Notes: generated by a model not told the origin, from the sequence alone. A stretch of DNA of 64,000 nt from Zygosaccharomyces rouxii (GCF_000026365.1 NC_012992.1:1116001-1180000); one strand, 5' to 3'. Shown: positions 1 through 9,694, counted from the stretch's first letter. Numbers and translations are program-made.

Positions 1-257
1 ACAGTACAAAGCCTAAGAAACAAAATACTACCAGGAAGCTTCACAATAATTTAAAAGAGTGCGCAGACAAAATTTTCGAATTGTTTGACGATGTACAAAA
101 GGGGGATGGTGAATCTATGGCAGCCATTTGCAAGTCATGCTTAAAACCAGTTCTTGATTCCATCAACTTGGCAATACAGAAATATCAAGAGAGCACACCT
201 CCTGTAATCAAGAGGGCAGAATCTACAGCGGCACAACCTACGGTTGTTTTAGATTAA
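1..257 (+). CDS. TFB1: C-terminal fragment of a gene, probably TFB1 (TFIIH core subunit)
   Basis: An open frame enters at the left edge (first full codon at position 3) and ends with TAA at 255-257, giving about 84 C-terminal residues. The fragment is helical-looking, with a run of charged and Leu residues and two Cys (CKSC). No family motif is visible, so the name rests mainly on position: in S. cerevisiae TFB1 lies beside SSF2 in the same orientation, and an SSF gene follows here. Tfb1 is the p62-type subunit of TFIIH, used in transcription initiation and nucleotide-excision repair. The tail loosely resembles the helical end of p62 proteins, but I cannot align it rigorously. The start and most of the gene lie outside the window. 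Confidence 0.5.
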   Translation, partial: STKPKKQNTTRKLHNNLKECADKIFELFDDVQKGDGESMAAICKSCLKPVLDSINLAIQKYQESTPPVIKRAESTAAQPTVVLD

Positions 258-349
258 CGATTTTAAGAAAGGAACTAACAAACAAAAATGTATAACATTA
301 TTTTTGCGTTATTTATTCATTAATTATCTTTTTTTTTTTTTTTTTTAGA

Positions 350-1834
350 TTATCTTTCCTCTCTATCCATATCTGTTCTTGCCTTCATTCTGCCTCTCCT
401 ACCACCACCACCACCTCTAGCAGCTTTTTCTTTATTTCTTCTATTTAATTCCATGATCACTTCACCATTAGCCTTATCCACAGAATCCCTCAAGGAAATC
501 ACAACCTCCTTATCACAATTTTCCTTGGGCAATTTTTTACCTAAAACTTCTTCAATTCTCAAGATCAGTTCCAAATCGTATTGTGAAACTAAGGAAATTG
601 ATTTACCTGATCTACCAGCTCTAGCAGTTCTACCAACACGATGAATATATGACTTGGAATCCACAGGAATGTCGTAATTAATAACAATATCCACAGATGG
701 AATATCTAAACCTCTAGCTGCCACATCTGTAGCCACTAAAATGGATCTTCTACCGGCTTTAAACAGATCTAAAGCACCTGTACGTTGATTTTGGTTCAAG
801 TCACCGTGAAGTGCAGTAGCGTTGAACTCTAACAAATTACACAATGCTGAAAGTCTTTCAGCATTTGCCTTTGTTCTTGTGAAAATAATAACGGTCTTAC
901 CAATATTTTCATTTAATAAGTATATCAGGTAAGTGTTTTTTAACCCACTGGGCACAACCATCAACGTTTGCACTAAGGTATCCACAGTTTGATACTTATT
1001 TGACACTGCACACTTAACAGGTTCTGTTAAACTGGCCCTTTGTAGCTTATCAATCTTAGAAGTCATCGTAGCAGAAAACAAGTACGTAGTTCTATCCTGT
1101 GTGGGGATGACCTTCAATATTTTATCCAATACGGGACCAAATTCCATATCCAACAGTCTATCAGCTTCATCCATAACTAAAAACCTTAGTTTACGAAGGG
1201 AGAAACCCTTGGTATTCTCCAAATGATCCATAAGTCTACCAGGTGTAGCTATAATAATATGGGGTTTCCTCATCAATTCTCTCGCTTGATCCATCATATT
1301 CATACCACCAACTATACAGGTAGATCTAACACCCATTAGTGCTCCTAAGGAATCAAATGTTTCCTTAGTCTGTTGTGCTAATTCTCTAGTTGGTGCCAAA
1401 ACACAGGCATAATAAGGTTGTTTATCTTCCCATAGACGGTTCAAGATCGGTATGGCGAATGCTGCAGTCTTACCTGAACCAGTTTGAGCTAACCCAATGA
1501 TATCCCTACCTTCCAGAGCTGGAGGAATGGCTCTTGCTTGGATTGGTGTTGGTTTGTCAAAATTGAGATTCTTACAAGCTTCAATAAGTTCTGGAACCAG
1601 ATTCAAATCGTTGAAAGATTGTAAATCTTCCCCTTGGTATTCAGGTTCTTCCTCTTGTACTTTAGCCTTTTTATGCTTCTTACTCTCATCTTTTTCCTCC
1701 CCACTAGCTTCCTTTTGGGTCTGTTTCTCTTGGTTTTCCAATGCCTTGGCCTTGATCTTGGCCGCTAGAGAAGTCAATTCCTTATGATCGCTGGTCTTCT
1801 TAGAGACCTTCTGCTTATCAGCTGCAATACCCAT
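350..1834 (-). CDS. RRP3: RRP3, DEAD-box RNA helicase for 18S rRNA maturation
   Basis: Nucleolar DEAD-box ATPase of the small-subunit processing pathway. The 494-residue product has a Lys/Glu-rich N-terminal extension and a Q motif (F-x-D-L...PTPIQ, about residues 74-98). Then come Walker A AQTGSGKT (116-123), DEAD (222-225), SAT (254-256) and HRVGRTAR (398-405), and the protein ends in a Gly/Arg-rich tail. All ATPase and helicase motifs are intact. The frame extends three codons further upstream only through a TTG; the ATG at 1834 gives the natural MGIAADK start. It is divergent from SSF1, sharing a promoter full of PAC-type repeats and an exact RRPE, which fits co-regulation of ribosome biogenesis. 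Closely related helicases such as DBP8 are less likely because the RRP3-SSF1 neighbourhood matches. Confidence 0.95.
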   Translation of the reverse strand: MGIAADKQKVSKKTSDHKELTSLAAKIKAKALENQEKQTQKEASGEEKDESKKHKKAKVQEEEPEYQGEDLQSFNDLNLVPELIEACKNLNFDKPTPIQARAIPPALEGRDIIGLAQTGSGKTAAFAIPILNRLWEDKQPYYACVLAPTRELAQQTKETFDSLGALMGVRSTCIVGGMNMMDQARELMRKPHIIIATPGRLMDHLENTKGFSLRKLRFLVMDEADRLLDMEFGPVLDKILKVIPTQDRTTYLFSATMTSKIDKLQRASLTEPVKCAVSNKYQTVDTLVQTLMVVPSGLKNTYLIYLLNENIGKTVIIFTRTKANAERLSALCNLLEFNATALHGDLNQNQRTGALDLFKAGRRSILVATDVAARGLDIPSVDIVINYDIPVDSKSYIHRVGRTARAGRSGKSISLVSQYDLELILRIEEVLGKKLPKENCDKEVVISLRDSVDKANGEVIMELNRRNKEKAARGGGGGRRGRMKARTDMDREER

Positions 1835-1906
1835 TACACTCAATCTTAATTACCACTATGCAACTGTACGATATTGTAGAACTACAGATTCAATATTCAT
1901 CAATAG

Positions 1907-2019
1907 CTCATCTCATCTCATCTCATCTCATCTCATCGAGGTTCATCTGAATTTTTTCAGTCATTCGGAACGAAAATGAAAAATTTTGGATAATTTAAAG
2001 CTCATCTCATCTCATCTCC
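1907..2019. promoter_or_regulatory. Shared RRP3/SSF1 promoter with tandem PAC-like CTCAT arrays and an RRPE
   Basis: Six tandem CTCAT units (1907-1936, followed by CG) and three more (2001-2015) flank an exact RRPE, TGAAAAATTTT, at 1977-1987. PAC (GCTCATCGC, bound by Dot6/Tod6 in S. cerevisiae) and RRPE (bound by Stb3) are the classic paired elements of ribosome-biogenesis genes. Both divergent genes here belong to that class. The tandem form is unusual. Confidence 0.75.
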
Positions 2020-2100
2020 TCTTGACTATTAACCATTATAGAATACTAGTACCGCAGGATCTAAGTCAATTCTCTTACAGTGCTACATATTCGTTGAAAT

Positions 2101-3390
2101 ATGGCTAAGAGAAGAACTAAGAAGAGAACTCATGCCACCGTTAACCCTGAGGAGATCACTAAGATCCCCAAATCTATGGTGATAAGAGTGGGTCAAACAT
2201 CAATGGGTAATCACTCTTTAAACCAGCTGGTTAAGGATTTCCGTCACGTCATGGAACCATACACTGCATTGAAATTGAAGGAGAGAAAATCAAATAAATT
2301 GAAGGATTTTGTAGTTATGTGTGGACCCTTAAGTGTGTCACACCTGTTCATTTTTACTCAATCAGAAAGAACCGGTAACGTTTCATTGAAAGTGGCAAGA
2401 GCACCTCACGGACCTACTATCACTTTCCAAGTGGAGGACTTCTCCCTCAGTAAAGATATAAAGAGATTTTTGAGAAGACCTAAATCCCTGAATGATGAAG
2501 ATACTTTAAATCCACCACTACTGGTGCTAAACGGATTCAACTCTTTAAAGAATAAGCAAGAAAGTCCAAGCGAAGAAGCTAACGTGGAGAAGGTTATTGT
2601 ATCACTTTTCCAAAACGTCTTTCCACCGCTAAATCCATCAAAGACTCAATTGAATACAATTAAGCGTGTTTTCATGGTCAATAAGGATCCAGAGACTGGT
2701 GAAATATCTTTACGTCATTACTACATCGACATCCATGAAGTGGACATTTCAAAGAATTTGAAGCATCTTTACACTGCCAAAAACAATTTGCATAAATCTG
2801 TACCGAATTTGCATAAGAAGGAAGATATCTCTTCATTAGTCTTTGACCACGATGTAGGAGCATACACTTCAGAATCAGAAGTAGAAGATGAAGCAGTTGT
2901 CAGTATGCTTGACAAGCAGAACGTTAAGGTTGGTTCTGACCAACAACCACAACAGAAACCACAACAAGAGGAAGAACAACCAACAAGAAAGAAAGCTGTT
3001 AAACTCACAGAAATAGGACCTAGAATCAATATGAAATTAGTCAAGATCGAAGAAGGAATATGCTCCGGTAAAGTTTTGCATCATGAATTTGTACAGAAGA
3101 CCGATACTGAGATAAAGGCTCTCATCAAAAGACATGAACAGAAGAAGAAACTCAAGGAGCAGAGAAGGAAGGAACAAGAGGAAAACGTTAGTAGGAAGCA
3201 AGCTGTTAAAGATGCAAAGAAAAAGCGTAAGATGGAAAGAAGGGAAAGGAAGAGTGGACAAAGTACTAAAGAAAATGACGATGAAGAAGTTGCAAGTAGC
3301 AGCGGTTCCGAAGCAAGTGACGGTAGTGATGATGGTTCAGCTAATGTGTCTGAAGAATCTGAAAAGGAATTATTTAGTGGACAAGAATAA
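2101..3390 (+). CDS. SSF1: SSF1, Brix-domain factor of 60S ribosome assembly
   Basis: Nucleolar protein of the Ssf1/Ssf2 family, needed for 27S pre-rRNA processing and large-subunit assembly. The 429-residue protein starts MAKRRTKKRTHA and carries a Brix domain over roughly residues 25-320, including VVMCGPLSVSHLF and RAPHGPTITF. A highly charged Lys/Glu/Arg tail with acidic Ser-rich clusters follows, as in the yeast proteins. The ATG at 2101 begins the conserved N-terminus. S. cerevisiae has two copies (SSF1 and SSF2), and the flanking genes here mix the neighbours of both, so this looks like the unduplicated ancestor. It shares its promoter with RRP3. Confidence 0.95.
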   Translation: MAKRRTKKRTHATVNPEEITKIPKSMVIRVGQTSMGNHSLNQLVKDFRHVMEPYTALKLKERKSNKLKDFVVMCGPLSVSHLFIFTQSERTGNVSLKVARAPHGPTITFQVEDFSLSKDIKRFLRRPKSLNDEDTLNPPLLVLNGFNSLKNKQESPSEEANVEKVIVSLFQNVFPPLNPSKTQLNTIKRVFMVNKDPETGEISLRHYYIDIHEVDISKNLKHLYTAKNNLHKSVPNLHKKEDISSLVFDHDVGAYTSESEVEDEAVVSMLDKQNVKVGSDQQPQQKPQQEEEQPTRKKAVKLTEIGPRINMKLVKIEEGICSGKVLHHEFVQKTDTEIKALIKRHEQKKKLKEQRRKEQEENVSRKQAVKDAKKKRKMERRERKSGQSTKENDDEEVASSSGSEASDGSDDGSANVSEESEKELFSGQE

Positions 3391-3552
3391 GTACATTATA
3401 CAACAAACCACTAGTCAAAAGGGGGGATGTAAATTAAAGCAAATAGTGTATTAATTAATGCAAAAGATAATACAATAAAACACCATGTATAAATCCATAA
3501 ACCAAAGCAAATAAAATCAAGCCAAACCGTTTCCATAAGATAGATTAACAAT

Positions 3553-4437
3553 TTAAAAAACAGCATCATGTAGCGGGCAACAATTCTTGCCAATATATTT
3601 AACGTCGTTAGATTTCATTTTTTGAGCCTTCTTGTGAAACCAACTTTTAATACACTTGTAATGGAAAACACACAGACATTCTAAGCGACCAACTTTATCA
3701 CCAGGAACCATCTCTTCAAAACATATAGGGCATTCTGGGAATTGATCTTGATCTTCTACCGGAGGAATCTTGTAAACTAGCATTCGATTCTGGAAAGTGG
3801 GACTACCAATTTCATTCCGGAGTCCATGGTGTTGTTGGGTCATCTCTGCAATCCGTATACACTTCTCCACATGTTCTTGAGCTCTCATCTCACTCTCGAA
3901 ATCCCCCAAGAACGCATTACAAATGGGACAAGAGTTTTCCTCATCAAAATCACCACGTCGTACATCAGCGGTGGTTTCCTGTGGACTATTACTCTCTACT
4001 GCATTATTCGCATTTTTCATAACTTCACCAGGTCCATAAGTCGGTGTGGGTGAATCGCTAAAGGTACCTCCACCACCATTACTGTTACCCCCACCGCCTG
4101 CATCCTCCATAACTGGAGGTGATCCTGTAACTTCTAAACGTTTACCCCAGGGCGAAAGAAGTAATCCCATGTGTAATAAATTATCGTGGCAGGAATCGCA
4201 AGTCCTAAAAGGTGGGAATTCATCTTCAGTATTTGATCTTTTGACAACTCGAACGCGACTATTATCGTAACGAGCAAACTTATCGGTGCAAGATCCACAA
4301 AATATACCACCACAGCATCGACAGTGATGTTTCCTAACTAGAAATGAGAAAGCGGTATGACAATTAAGGCAATTTCTCATATTCTGATCCGGCTGCCACT
4401 GAGCAAAGTTATTAACAAAACTCGTTTCATCAATCAT
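3553..4437 (-). CDS. PIB1: PIB1, FYVE-RING E3 ubiquitin ligase
   Basis: Endosomal/vacuolar-membrane RING ligase that binds phosphatidylinositol 3-phosphate. The 294-residue product opens with a FYVE domain: WQPD at 14-17, CLNC, the basic RKHHCR motif (35-40), CGSC and a later CDSC pair. A Gly/Asn-rich linker and a central Cys-His group (CPIC...H...C) follow. A RING-H2 domain ends the protein (CPIC from about 236 to the C-terminus). The frame upstream of 4437 is open but begins only with GTG; the ATG at 4437 sits just before the FYVE domain, and the resulting length is close to S. cerevisiae Pib1 (about 286). It lies beside SSF and RAD34 as in S. cerevisiae. Confidence 0.92.
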   Translation of the reverse strand: MIDETSFVNNFAQWQPDQNMRNCLNCHTAFSFLVRKHHCRCCGGIFCGSCTDKFARYDNSRVRVVKRSNTEDEFPPFRTCDSCHDNLLHMGLLLSPWGKRLEVTGSPPVMEDAGGGGNSNGGGGTFSDSPTPTYGPGEVMKNANNAVESNSPQETTADVRRGDFDEENSCPICNAFLGDFESEMRAQEHVEKCIRIAEMTQQHHGLRNEIGSPTFQNRMLVYKIPPVEDQDQFPECPICFEEMVPGDKVGRLECLCVFHYKCIKSWFHKKAQKMKSNDVKYIGKNCCPLHDAVF

Positions 4438-4654
4438 CTTGTCGACTTTTGAAACTTGCTTAAATAGCTCCTTCGAATACCAGCAAATGTCCAGAGCCCT
4501 GTAAAGTCCCACTTTTAACCTATATATGCTTTGTTATATGTTCTTGTATGTGTGAAATCGATGAGCTTTACAATCAAGGGCCGGTAATTGATGCAAGATA
4601 TCAGTCACATGATACATAATACAGTTGAACATATACAAATTGACATATGCTGGA

Positions 4655-6601
4655 CTACAAGGACTCTTCCAGTCTACCATACACGTCGTCTAGCCGCCTA
4701 TGTATCTGGAGGTTGGTTAAAAATTCTTTCCAATGGCTGAGTCCGGTTAGTTGATCCCATATTTTGAGAAAACTTGTTGTTCGATAGTAGTCATGAGAAG
4801 ATACCATCAGATCCTGAATCTTGGGCATTGCATAGCCTGGTTTTTGTCGAAAATCAAACCCACTTACGACTTCCACATACTTAATTTTGGATTGACCAAG
4901 GCGTTGACACTTTTTGTTCAGATGCTTGATGCAAGATTTGGTTTTTATAGGTAGAAGGTGAAAACCATCTGGTATAGTAGTGGGACTGTAAATTTCCACA
5001 TGGTTAAATTCATTCCGATAAAAGTCCACATCCGTTATTGCACGCTCTTGGCCATTTTGGTCTCTGTAGGTACTGGGTAGTTTCGGGGTTGGCACTGTTT
5101 GTTCAATGGAAAATAATTCTCTTACTTCATAAGGGTCTAATGAGCGTTGTCGTTTTCTCTTCAAGGAAACATATTTTTTGTATTTCAGTGGTTTTGCATC
5201 TGATTTGACTGATCTACCCAGCTGAGCCCAATGTTGTCGACTCTTTAATAGTATGACATCGCATCTCAGAAAAACCGGTTCCTTTCTAAATGTTGCAACT
5301 CTACTGCACTCAAATCTCAACGTTTCGTTTCTCTTGAGCAACGATGGGATGACGAAGCAAGGTGATCTCTTCAATTCTACTAATGTCGTTGGGATGAAAT
5401 AGTGTTTGGTAGCTATTAGCTCCATTGAACTCGAATTCCTTATCGGATAGCGTCTTAAAAACTTCATAAACACATCATAACTCTTTCTATGCAAAGACTT
5501 AGAGATAATTGTCGATGGTCGCGGTTTAAAATATCGATACCATAAATTGGGCAGGTATCTGGGTGAAACATCCTGCATGACACCGCTATTACACTCCACA
5601 CTCACAACATAGTGAAACCTTTGCTTATAATTTACCTTAACGTCCATGTACGGTTGGAAGTGGGTCACTGGCTCGTCTTCATTATGTCTTGTTACAATCT
5701 CTTTCTGCTTCGGATGTACCACTGGATCAATAACGTAAAACTCATGGCTTCTTTCTGGGAACCTAAGTTCTAACCAGAAATAAGGCAGCAACAAGTCAGT
5801 ATCAAACCTATCAGGGACCCGCCCGACTCCATTCTTCATTTGCCACTTGACATTATTGCATGAAACTTCGTAGTCATGTAGAGGCAGCGCAAAGCATAAA
5901 CTGATTCTGGTATCCTTTGGTAACAGGTTTTTAATAATTATGCAAAAGAATACCACCAAGATGTCTCTGTTAGATTTCTTATTCTTTGCCATCAATCGAA
6001 TATCCTCAAGACCTCCCTCACAAATTGGCCTTTGGCCATAAAACCAATCCTGATGGTTCAGTACGTCGGCATACAACTGAGATTTCTTCTCGTCATCACA
6101 ATACTTAAGCAAATATTGTAAACGATTGAAGTTCTGGCGGAATCCATTGGAATTAATCTGATAGTGTGATCTAAACCAAAATACTAGTCCTAGGAGAAGC
6201 GTTCCTAATTTCTCGAAATCTTTTTCCTCCGTCCATTTCTCATATCTCTGAACAATCGTTTTGGGGACACTACGTCGAAGCCTTCTATTGAGCCTTTCAT
6301 CCTGGACCCACATGGATCTTTCTTTGAGCAGTTTCAACATGAATGGAATGCAAGCAATATGAAGACCATATTTAAGTCTCTGATACTGTGGTGGACTCTT
6401 CCTTTTGATTTTGGTGGTTTCTTGTCTTTCTGGTTTGGGGACGGATATGTGCACACCATCTAAAGGGACATCTTCCCACTCGTCTTCATCCATGAAGGAC
6501 TCATCTTCATCCTCTAAGTCTTCGTCATCTTGATAAAATAAATCAACATTCTTTTGGCGCTTCGATTCTTGTGGTACTTGACTTGATGACCTTTTGACCA
6601 T
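4655..6601 (-). CDS. RAD34: RAD34, Rad4/XPC-family DNA damage recognition protein
   Basis: Paralogue of Rad4/XPC acting in nucleotide-excision repair; in S. cerevisiae it serves repair of RNA polymerase I-transcribed rDNA. The 648-residue protein has an acidic N-terminus, a degenerate transglutaminase-like region and C-terminal beta-hairpin domains (a stretch beginning YDVFMKFLRRYPI and a later YEVRELF segment). The motif FDFRQKPGYAMPKI precedes the C-terminal region, as in Rad4 proteins. The ATG at 6601 is the only sensible start. The position between PIB1 and IPK1/HTD2 matches YDR314C, which favours RAD34 over RAD4. It is divergent from HTD2 with a 92 bp gap. Confidence 0.88.
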   Translation of the reverse strand: MVKRSSSQVPQESKRQKNVDLFYQDDEDLEDEDESFMDEDEWEDVPLDGVHISVPKPERQETTKIKRKSPPQYQRLKYGLHIACIPFMLKLLKERSMWVQDERLNRRLRRSVPKTIVQRYEKWTEEKDFEKLGTLLLGLVFWFRSHYQINSNGFRQNFNRLQYLLKYCDDEKKSQLYADVLNHQDWFYGQRPICEGGLEDIRLMAKNKKSNRDILVVFFCIIIKNLLPKDTRISLCFALPLHDYEVSCNNVKWQMKNGVGRVPDRFDTDLLLPYFWLELRFPERSHEFYVIDPVVHPKQKEIVTRHNEDEPVTHFQPYMDVKVNYKQRFHYVVSVECNSGVMQDVSPRYLPNLWYRYFKPRPSTIISKSLHRKSYDVFMKFLRRYPIRNSSSMELIATKHYFIPTTLVELKRSPCFVIPSLLKRNETLRFECSRVATFRKEPVFLRCDVILLKSRQHWAQLGRSVKSDAKPLKYKKYVSLKRKRQRSLDPYEVRELFSIEQTVPTPKLPSTYRDQNGQERAITDVDFYRNEFNHVEIYSPTTIPDGFHLLPIKTKSCIKHLNKKCQRLGQSKIKYVEVVSGFDFRQKPGYAMPKIQDLMVSSHDYYRTTSFLKIWDQLTGLSHWKEFLTNLQIHRRLDDVYGRLEESL

Positions 6602-6693
6602 ACGGTTTGTTGTGCTTGTTAGTTTTTAAGAGTATCATGTATATGCGATCTTCCACATTACAACAATTAACTATTCAAGTATAATTCTTCATC

Positions 6694-7506
6694 ATGCCGC
6701 CTCATTCCACTACGGGGCTCAGGGGGCTACAATGGACCATCAGGGATCATTTGAGTTATCACCAATTGGATAGATTCAAGACGCTTTTAAATGATAGAAT
6801 TACTACCCTTCACGGTATAAATCATTTAAATCTTGGTGAAAGTTTACTGTATTTTAATCCATTACTAAAGCAGCTAAGCAGTGATGGATATTTGGACTAT
6901 CAAAGCCCTTCCCGATTGCTTTCCAACGACTCCATTACCTGGAAGAGACGTGTATGGGCTCAAGGTGAGTTAGAATCGCTGAAGCCCTTAATGATGGATC
7001 AAGAATACGTTTGTCAAGAGAGCATCAAATTCGTGAAAAAAATTCGTACTGATTATTTTGTATGCATGCAAAGGTCCATATTGTCATTAGAAGGTGAACT
7101 AAACCTTCGTGAGCTTAGAACTCTGGTATATACCAATTCGCCCGTGAATGATATGATTAAACCAGATCATTTGCAAGGTCAAGTTATTAGCCAATTCAAG
7201 TTTAGTGAAATGGATATCATATCCTATACTCTATTGTCGTTAAATTCACACAAGGTTCATTGGGACAAGAATTATTGTCAAGACGTTGAAGGTTATAGAG
7301 ATATTATAGTCCAAGGACCTTTTGCAGTACAAGTTTTGATGGCATTTGCACACTACCATTGGAAGGTACCCATCTCTAAGGTTAAATATAAAAATATTAA
7401 TTTCATCTATCCAGAAGTGAACATGGATGTTTGTATTAACGAGCGTTCAATATGGATGAGGGACCAGAAAGTGCATGACAAGATCTACGTGTGGGCTCAA
7501 ATCTAG
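6694..7506 (+). CDS. HTD2: HTD2, mitochondrial 3-hydroxyacyl-thioester dehydratase
   Basis: Third-step dehydratase of mitochondrial type II fatty-acid synthesis, which supplies the octanoyl precursor of lipoic acid. The 270-residue product is near the size of the S. cerevisiae protein (about 280). The C-terminal half holds the hot-dog-fold hydratase region, including VQGPFAVQVLMAFAHYHW. The N-terminal stretch (PPHSTTGLRG, no acidic residues at the very start) could serve as a mitochondrial signal but is not a textbook one. It is convergent with IPK1, and the two stop codons overlap in a shared CTAG. Order and orientation match YHR067W beside DYS1. Confidence 0.85.
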   Translation: MPPHSTTGLRGLQWTIRDHLSYHQLDRFKTLLNDRITTLHGINHLNLGESLLYFNPLLKQLSSDGYLDYQSPSRLLSNDSITWKRRVWAQGELESLKPLMMDQEYVCQESIKFVKKIRTDYFVCMQRSILSLEGELNLRELRTLVYTNSPVNDMIKPDHLQGQVISQFKFSEMDIISYTLLSLNSHKVHWDKNYCQDVEGYRDIIVQGPFAVQVLMAFAHYHWKVPISKVKYKNINFIYPEVNMDVCINERSIWMRDQKVHDKIYVWAQI

Positions 7507-8324
7507 TGAAATACTTTTGATTCGCAACTTTCCAACTTTTCATGGGTTCTCAACCAGTGAGTCCATTTGTTCCTGAGTTTCAAATCTACGTCTACCACAC
7601 TCACTTTAATCGGTAAACCTGGATGCCATTCCAGAAAGCAAGTAACGTCACGAAGAGTCATACAACGTAGCAATTCGTCACTTACATCTTCAGAATTTGT
7701 GGGATCTAGCCACTTGACTTCTAGTTCTCTCTGGGCATCATGAAGAATACTTAGAATGTTGTCCGGGCCACTAAAATATCGAATCATGTCCTCTATGAAC
7801 TCCATAGGCACACACTCGCATTGGGAAACGATATCACGGAAATGCTGAGCATTATTTAAGAGAACCTTATAACAATAGTCTATTTTCCTACCCTTTATGA
7901 CGTTGTGAGTACAATTCCTACAATATTTGAGACGGCTGAAAAGCCATTTGGGTTTTATTTCCATGAGAATTACCCCTTCATTAGACCGGTATATGCTAGT
8001 GAAATGATCGTGAAGAAGTGTTTCTCGGAATGAACTGCCTTTTAACTGCTTTATTTTTAACAGTATGACTTGGTTATCATCCAGATTTGTGATATAATTC
8101 CTTATAAGCTCTAAGTGATCTGTAGGAACTGATTTCAACTCCATAGGGCACAGTAGATCACCAAAAAAAGGCTTCATTTCCCCATCAATGAAACGGAAAT
8201 TTTCCGAAGTGTACTGGTTACATAGCCTCAGCGATTCAGGAAATTTCTTACACAATCGATAGAGCCAATTGGGATCGCCATAGTCAATGAGCACATTGGC
8301 ACCTCCTTCCACCACAACTCTCAT
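7503..8324 (-). CDS. IPK1: IPK1, inositol 1,3,4,5,6-pentakisphosphate 2-kinase
   Basis: Makes inositol hexakisphosphate (IP6), the cofactor for Gle1/Dbp5-driven mRNA export. The 273-residue product matches the short fungal enzyme (about 281). The family motif E-x-K-P-K appears as MEIKPKW near the middle. The N-terminus has the ATP-binding-type GGANVLIDYGDPNW stretch typical of Ipk1, and a Cys/His-bearing segment (YCRNCTHN) follows the EIKPK motif, as in the zinc-containing part of Ipk1 proteins. The ATG is at 8324. It is divergent from DYS1 and converges on HTD2 with a 4-base overlap. Confidence 0.88.
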   Translation of the reverse strand: MRVVVEGGANVLIDYGDPNWLYRLCKKFPESLRLCNQYTSENFRFIDGEMKPFFGDLLCPMELKSVPTDHLELIRNYITNLDDNQVILLKIKQLKGSSFRETLLHDHFTSIYRSNEGVILMEIKPKWLFSRLKYCRNCTHNVIKGRKIDYCYKVLLNNAQHFRDIVSQCECVPMEFIEDMIRYFSGPDNILSILHDAQRELEVKWLDPTNSEDVSDELLRCMTLRDVTCFLEWHPGLPIKVSVVDVDLKLRNKWTHWLRTHEKLESCESKVFH

Positions 8325-8384
8325 AGAAATGCGGATGCTTGTAGATTGAGCTCTTCACCACACATTACTATGGGACCATCCCAT

Positions 8385-8392
8385 CTCATCGC
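8385..8392. promoter_or_regulatory. PAC core in the IPK1-DYS1 intergenic region
   Basis: CTCATCGC at 8385-8392 matches the PAC core, and a TGAAAAATT RRPE-like stretch follows the poly-A tract at about 8433. The pair suggests that DYS1 is expressed with the ribosome-biogenesis programme. Confidence 0.55.
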
Positions 8393-8399
8393 TTGATTG

Positions 8400-8432
<33 letters not shown>
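8400..8432 (+). repeat. 33-base poly-A tract in the DYS1 promoter
   Basis: Uninterrupted run of 33 A residues about 90 bp upstream of the DYS1 ATG. Long poly(dA:dT) tracts exclude nucleosomes in yeast promoters; this one is unusually long and probably variable in length. Confidence 0.9.
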
Positions 8433-8434
<2 letters not shown>

Positions 8435-8524
8435 AAAAATTACGGTAGATCTTACAACCCAACTAACACATTTTCAAGGTATTGAATCTTCTAGAGCCAG
8501 TATCTATATCCAACTGTTTAACCG

Positions 8525-9694
8525 ATGTCGAAAGCTAATGAGAAATTGCCAGATTTACTGGCTGAAGCTGTTTTGAAAGAATCAGCACCAGTCCCCCAGG
8601 ATCTGGTCGAGGTTGATGGTATCGATTATTCGAAACCTGAGGCTACTGATATGAAAGCTAGTGATTTAATTAATTCCATGAGAAAGATGGGATTTCAAGC
8701 TAGTACTTTGGGTGAAGCATGCGAAATTGTCGATAAGATGAGATCTTGGAGAGGTAAGCACATTGATGAATTGGAAGATCATGAAAAAAAGGGTTCTTTC
8801 GATGAAAATGGTTATCAAAAGACTACTATATTTATTGGTTACACTTCAAATCTGATCAGTTCTGGACTTCGTGAAACTCTTAGATTTTTAGTGCAACATA
8901 ACATGGTTAGTGCTATTGTTTCCACTGCAGGTGGTGTTGAAGAAGATTTGATCAAATGTTTGGCTCCTACTTATCTTGGTGACTTCACACTAAGTGGATC
9001 TACTCTACGTGACCAAGGTATGAATCGTATTGGTAATTTGCTAGTGCCCAATGACAACTACTGTAAGTTTGAAGAGTGGATTGTTCCCATCTTGGATAAA
9101 ATGTTAGAAGAACAAGAGGAATACGTCGCTAAACATGGTAAAGAGTGCCTTGACGCCAACACTGACATCGATTCGCCTATCTGGACGCCATCTAAAATGA
9201 TTGACAGATTAGGTAAGGAAATCAACGACGAGTCATCTGTCATGTACTGGGCTCATAAGAATAAAATTCCAGTGTTCTGTCCCTCTATAACAGATGGTTC
9301 TATTGGTGACATGTTGTTTTTCCATACGTTCAAGGCATCCCCTAAACAACTCAGGATAGACATTGTTAGTGATATCCGTAAGATCAATTCCTTGTCAATG
9401 GAGTCTTCTAGAGCCGGTATGATTATATTGGGAGGTGGATTAATCAAACACCACATCGCCAATGCATGCTTAATGAGAAATGGTGCGGACTATGCGGTCT
9501 ATATTAACACGGGACAAGAATTCGATGGTTCCGATGCTGGTGCCAGACCTGATGAAGCTATTTCTTGGGGTAAGATCAAATCTGGTGCTAAATCGGTTAA
9601 AGTTTATTGTGACGCTACTGTCGTCTTCCCTCTAATCGTGGCGGCAACTTTTGCAAATGGTAAACCATTGCTAAAACCTGAAGAGACAAATTAG
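8525..9694 (+). CDS. DYS1: DYS1, deoxyhypusine synthase
   Basis: Transfers the aminobutyl group of spermidine to a lysine of eIF5A, the first step of hypusine formation. The 389-residue product has the expected length (about 387). Conserved family blocks are present: [25 protein letters not shown], and the C-terminal [18 protein letters not shown] followed by WGKIK, whose lysine is the active-site residue forming the enzyme-substrate imine. An NAD-binding GGGLIKHH segment is intact. The ATG at 8525 begins a typical N-terminus. It is divergent from IPK1 and tandem with OMS1. Confidence 0.96.
   Translation: MSKANEKLPDLLAEAVLKESAPVPQDLVEVDGIDYSKPEATDMKASDLINSMRKMGFQASTLGEACEIVDKMRSWRGKHIDELEDHEKKGSFDENGYQKTTIFIGYTSNLISSGLRETLRFLVQHNMVSAIVSTAGGVEEDLIKCLAPTYLGDFTLSGSTLRDQGMNRIGNLLVPNDNYCKFEEWIVPILDKMLEEQEEYVAKHGKECLDANTDIDSPIWTPSKMIDRLGKEINDESSVMYWAHKNKIPVFCPSITDGSIGDMLFFHTFKASPKQLRIDIVSDIRKINSLSMESSRAGMIILGGGLIKHHIANACLMRNGADYAVYINTGQEFDGSDAGARPDEAISWGKIKSGAKSVKVYCDATVVFPLIVAATFANGKPLLKPEETN

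Noticed and set aside
1497..1787. 96-residue open frame opposite RRP3
   Set aside because: Antisense to a conserved helicase; no family features. The same applies to other long opposite-strand frames such as 35178-35399, 13326-13649 and 40207-40536.
3134..3454. 106-residue frame overlapping the end of SSF1
   Set aside because: Lies in another frame of the Lys/Arg-rich SSF1 tail; composition follows from the real gene.
4605..4620. CDEI-like GTCACATG upstream of PIB1
   Set aside because: No AT-rich CDEII or CDEIII beside it; likely just a Cbf1-type site.
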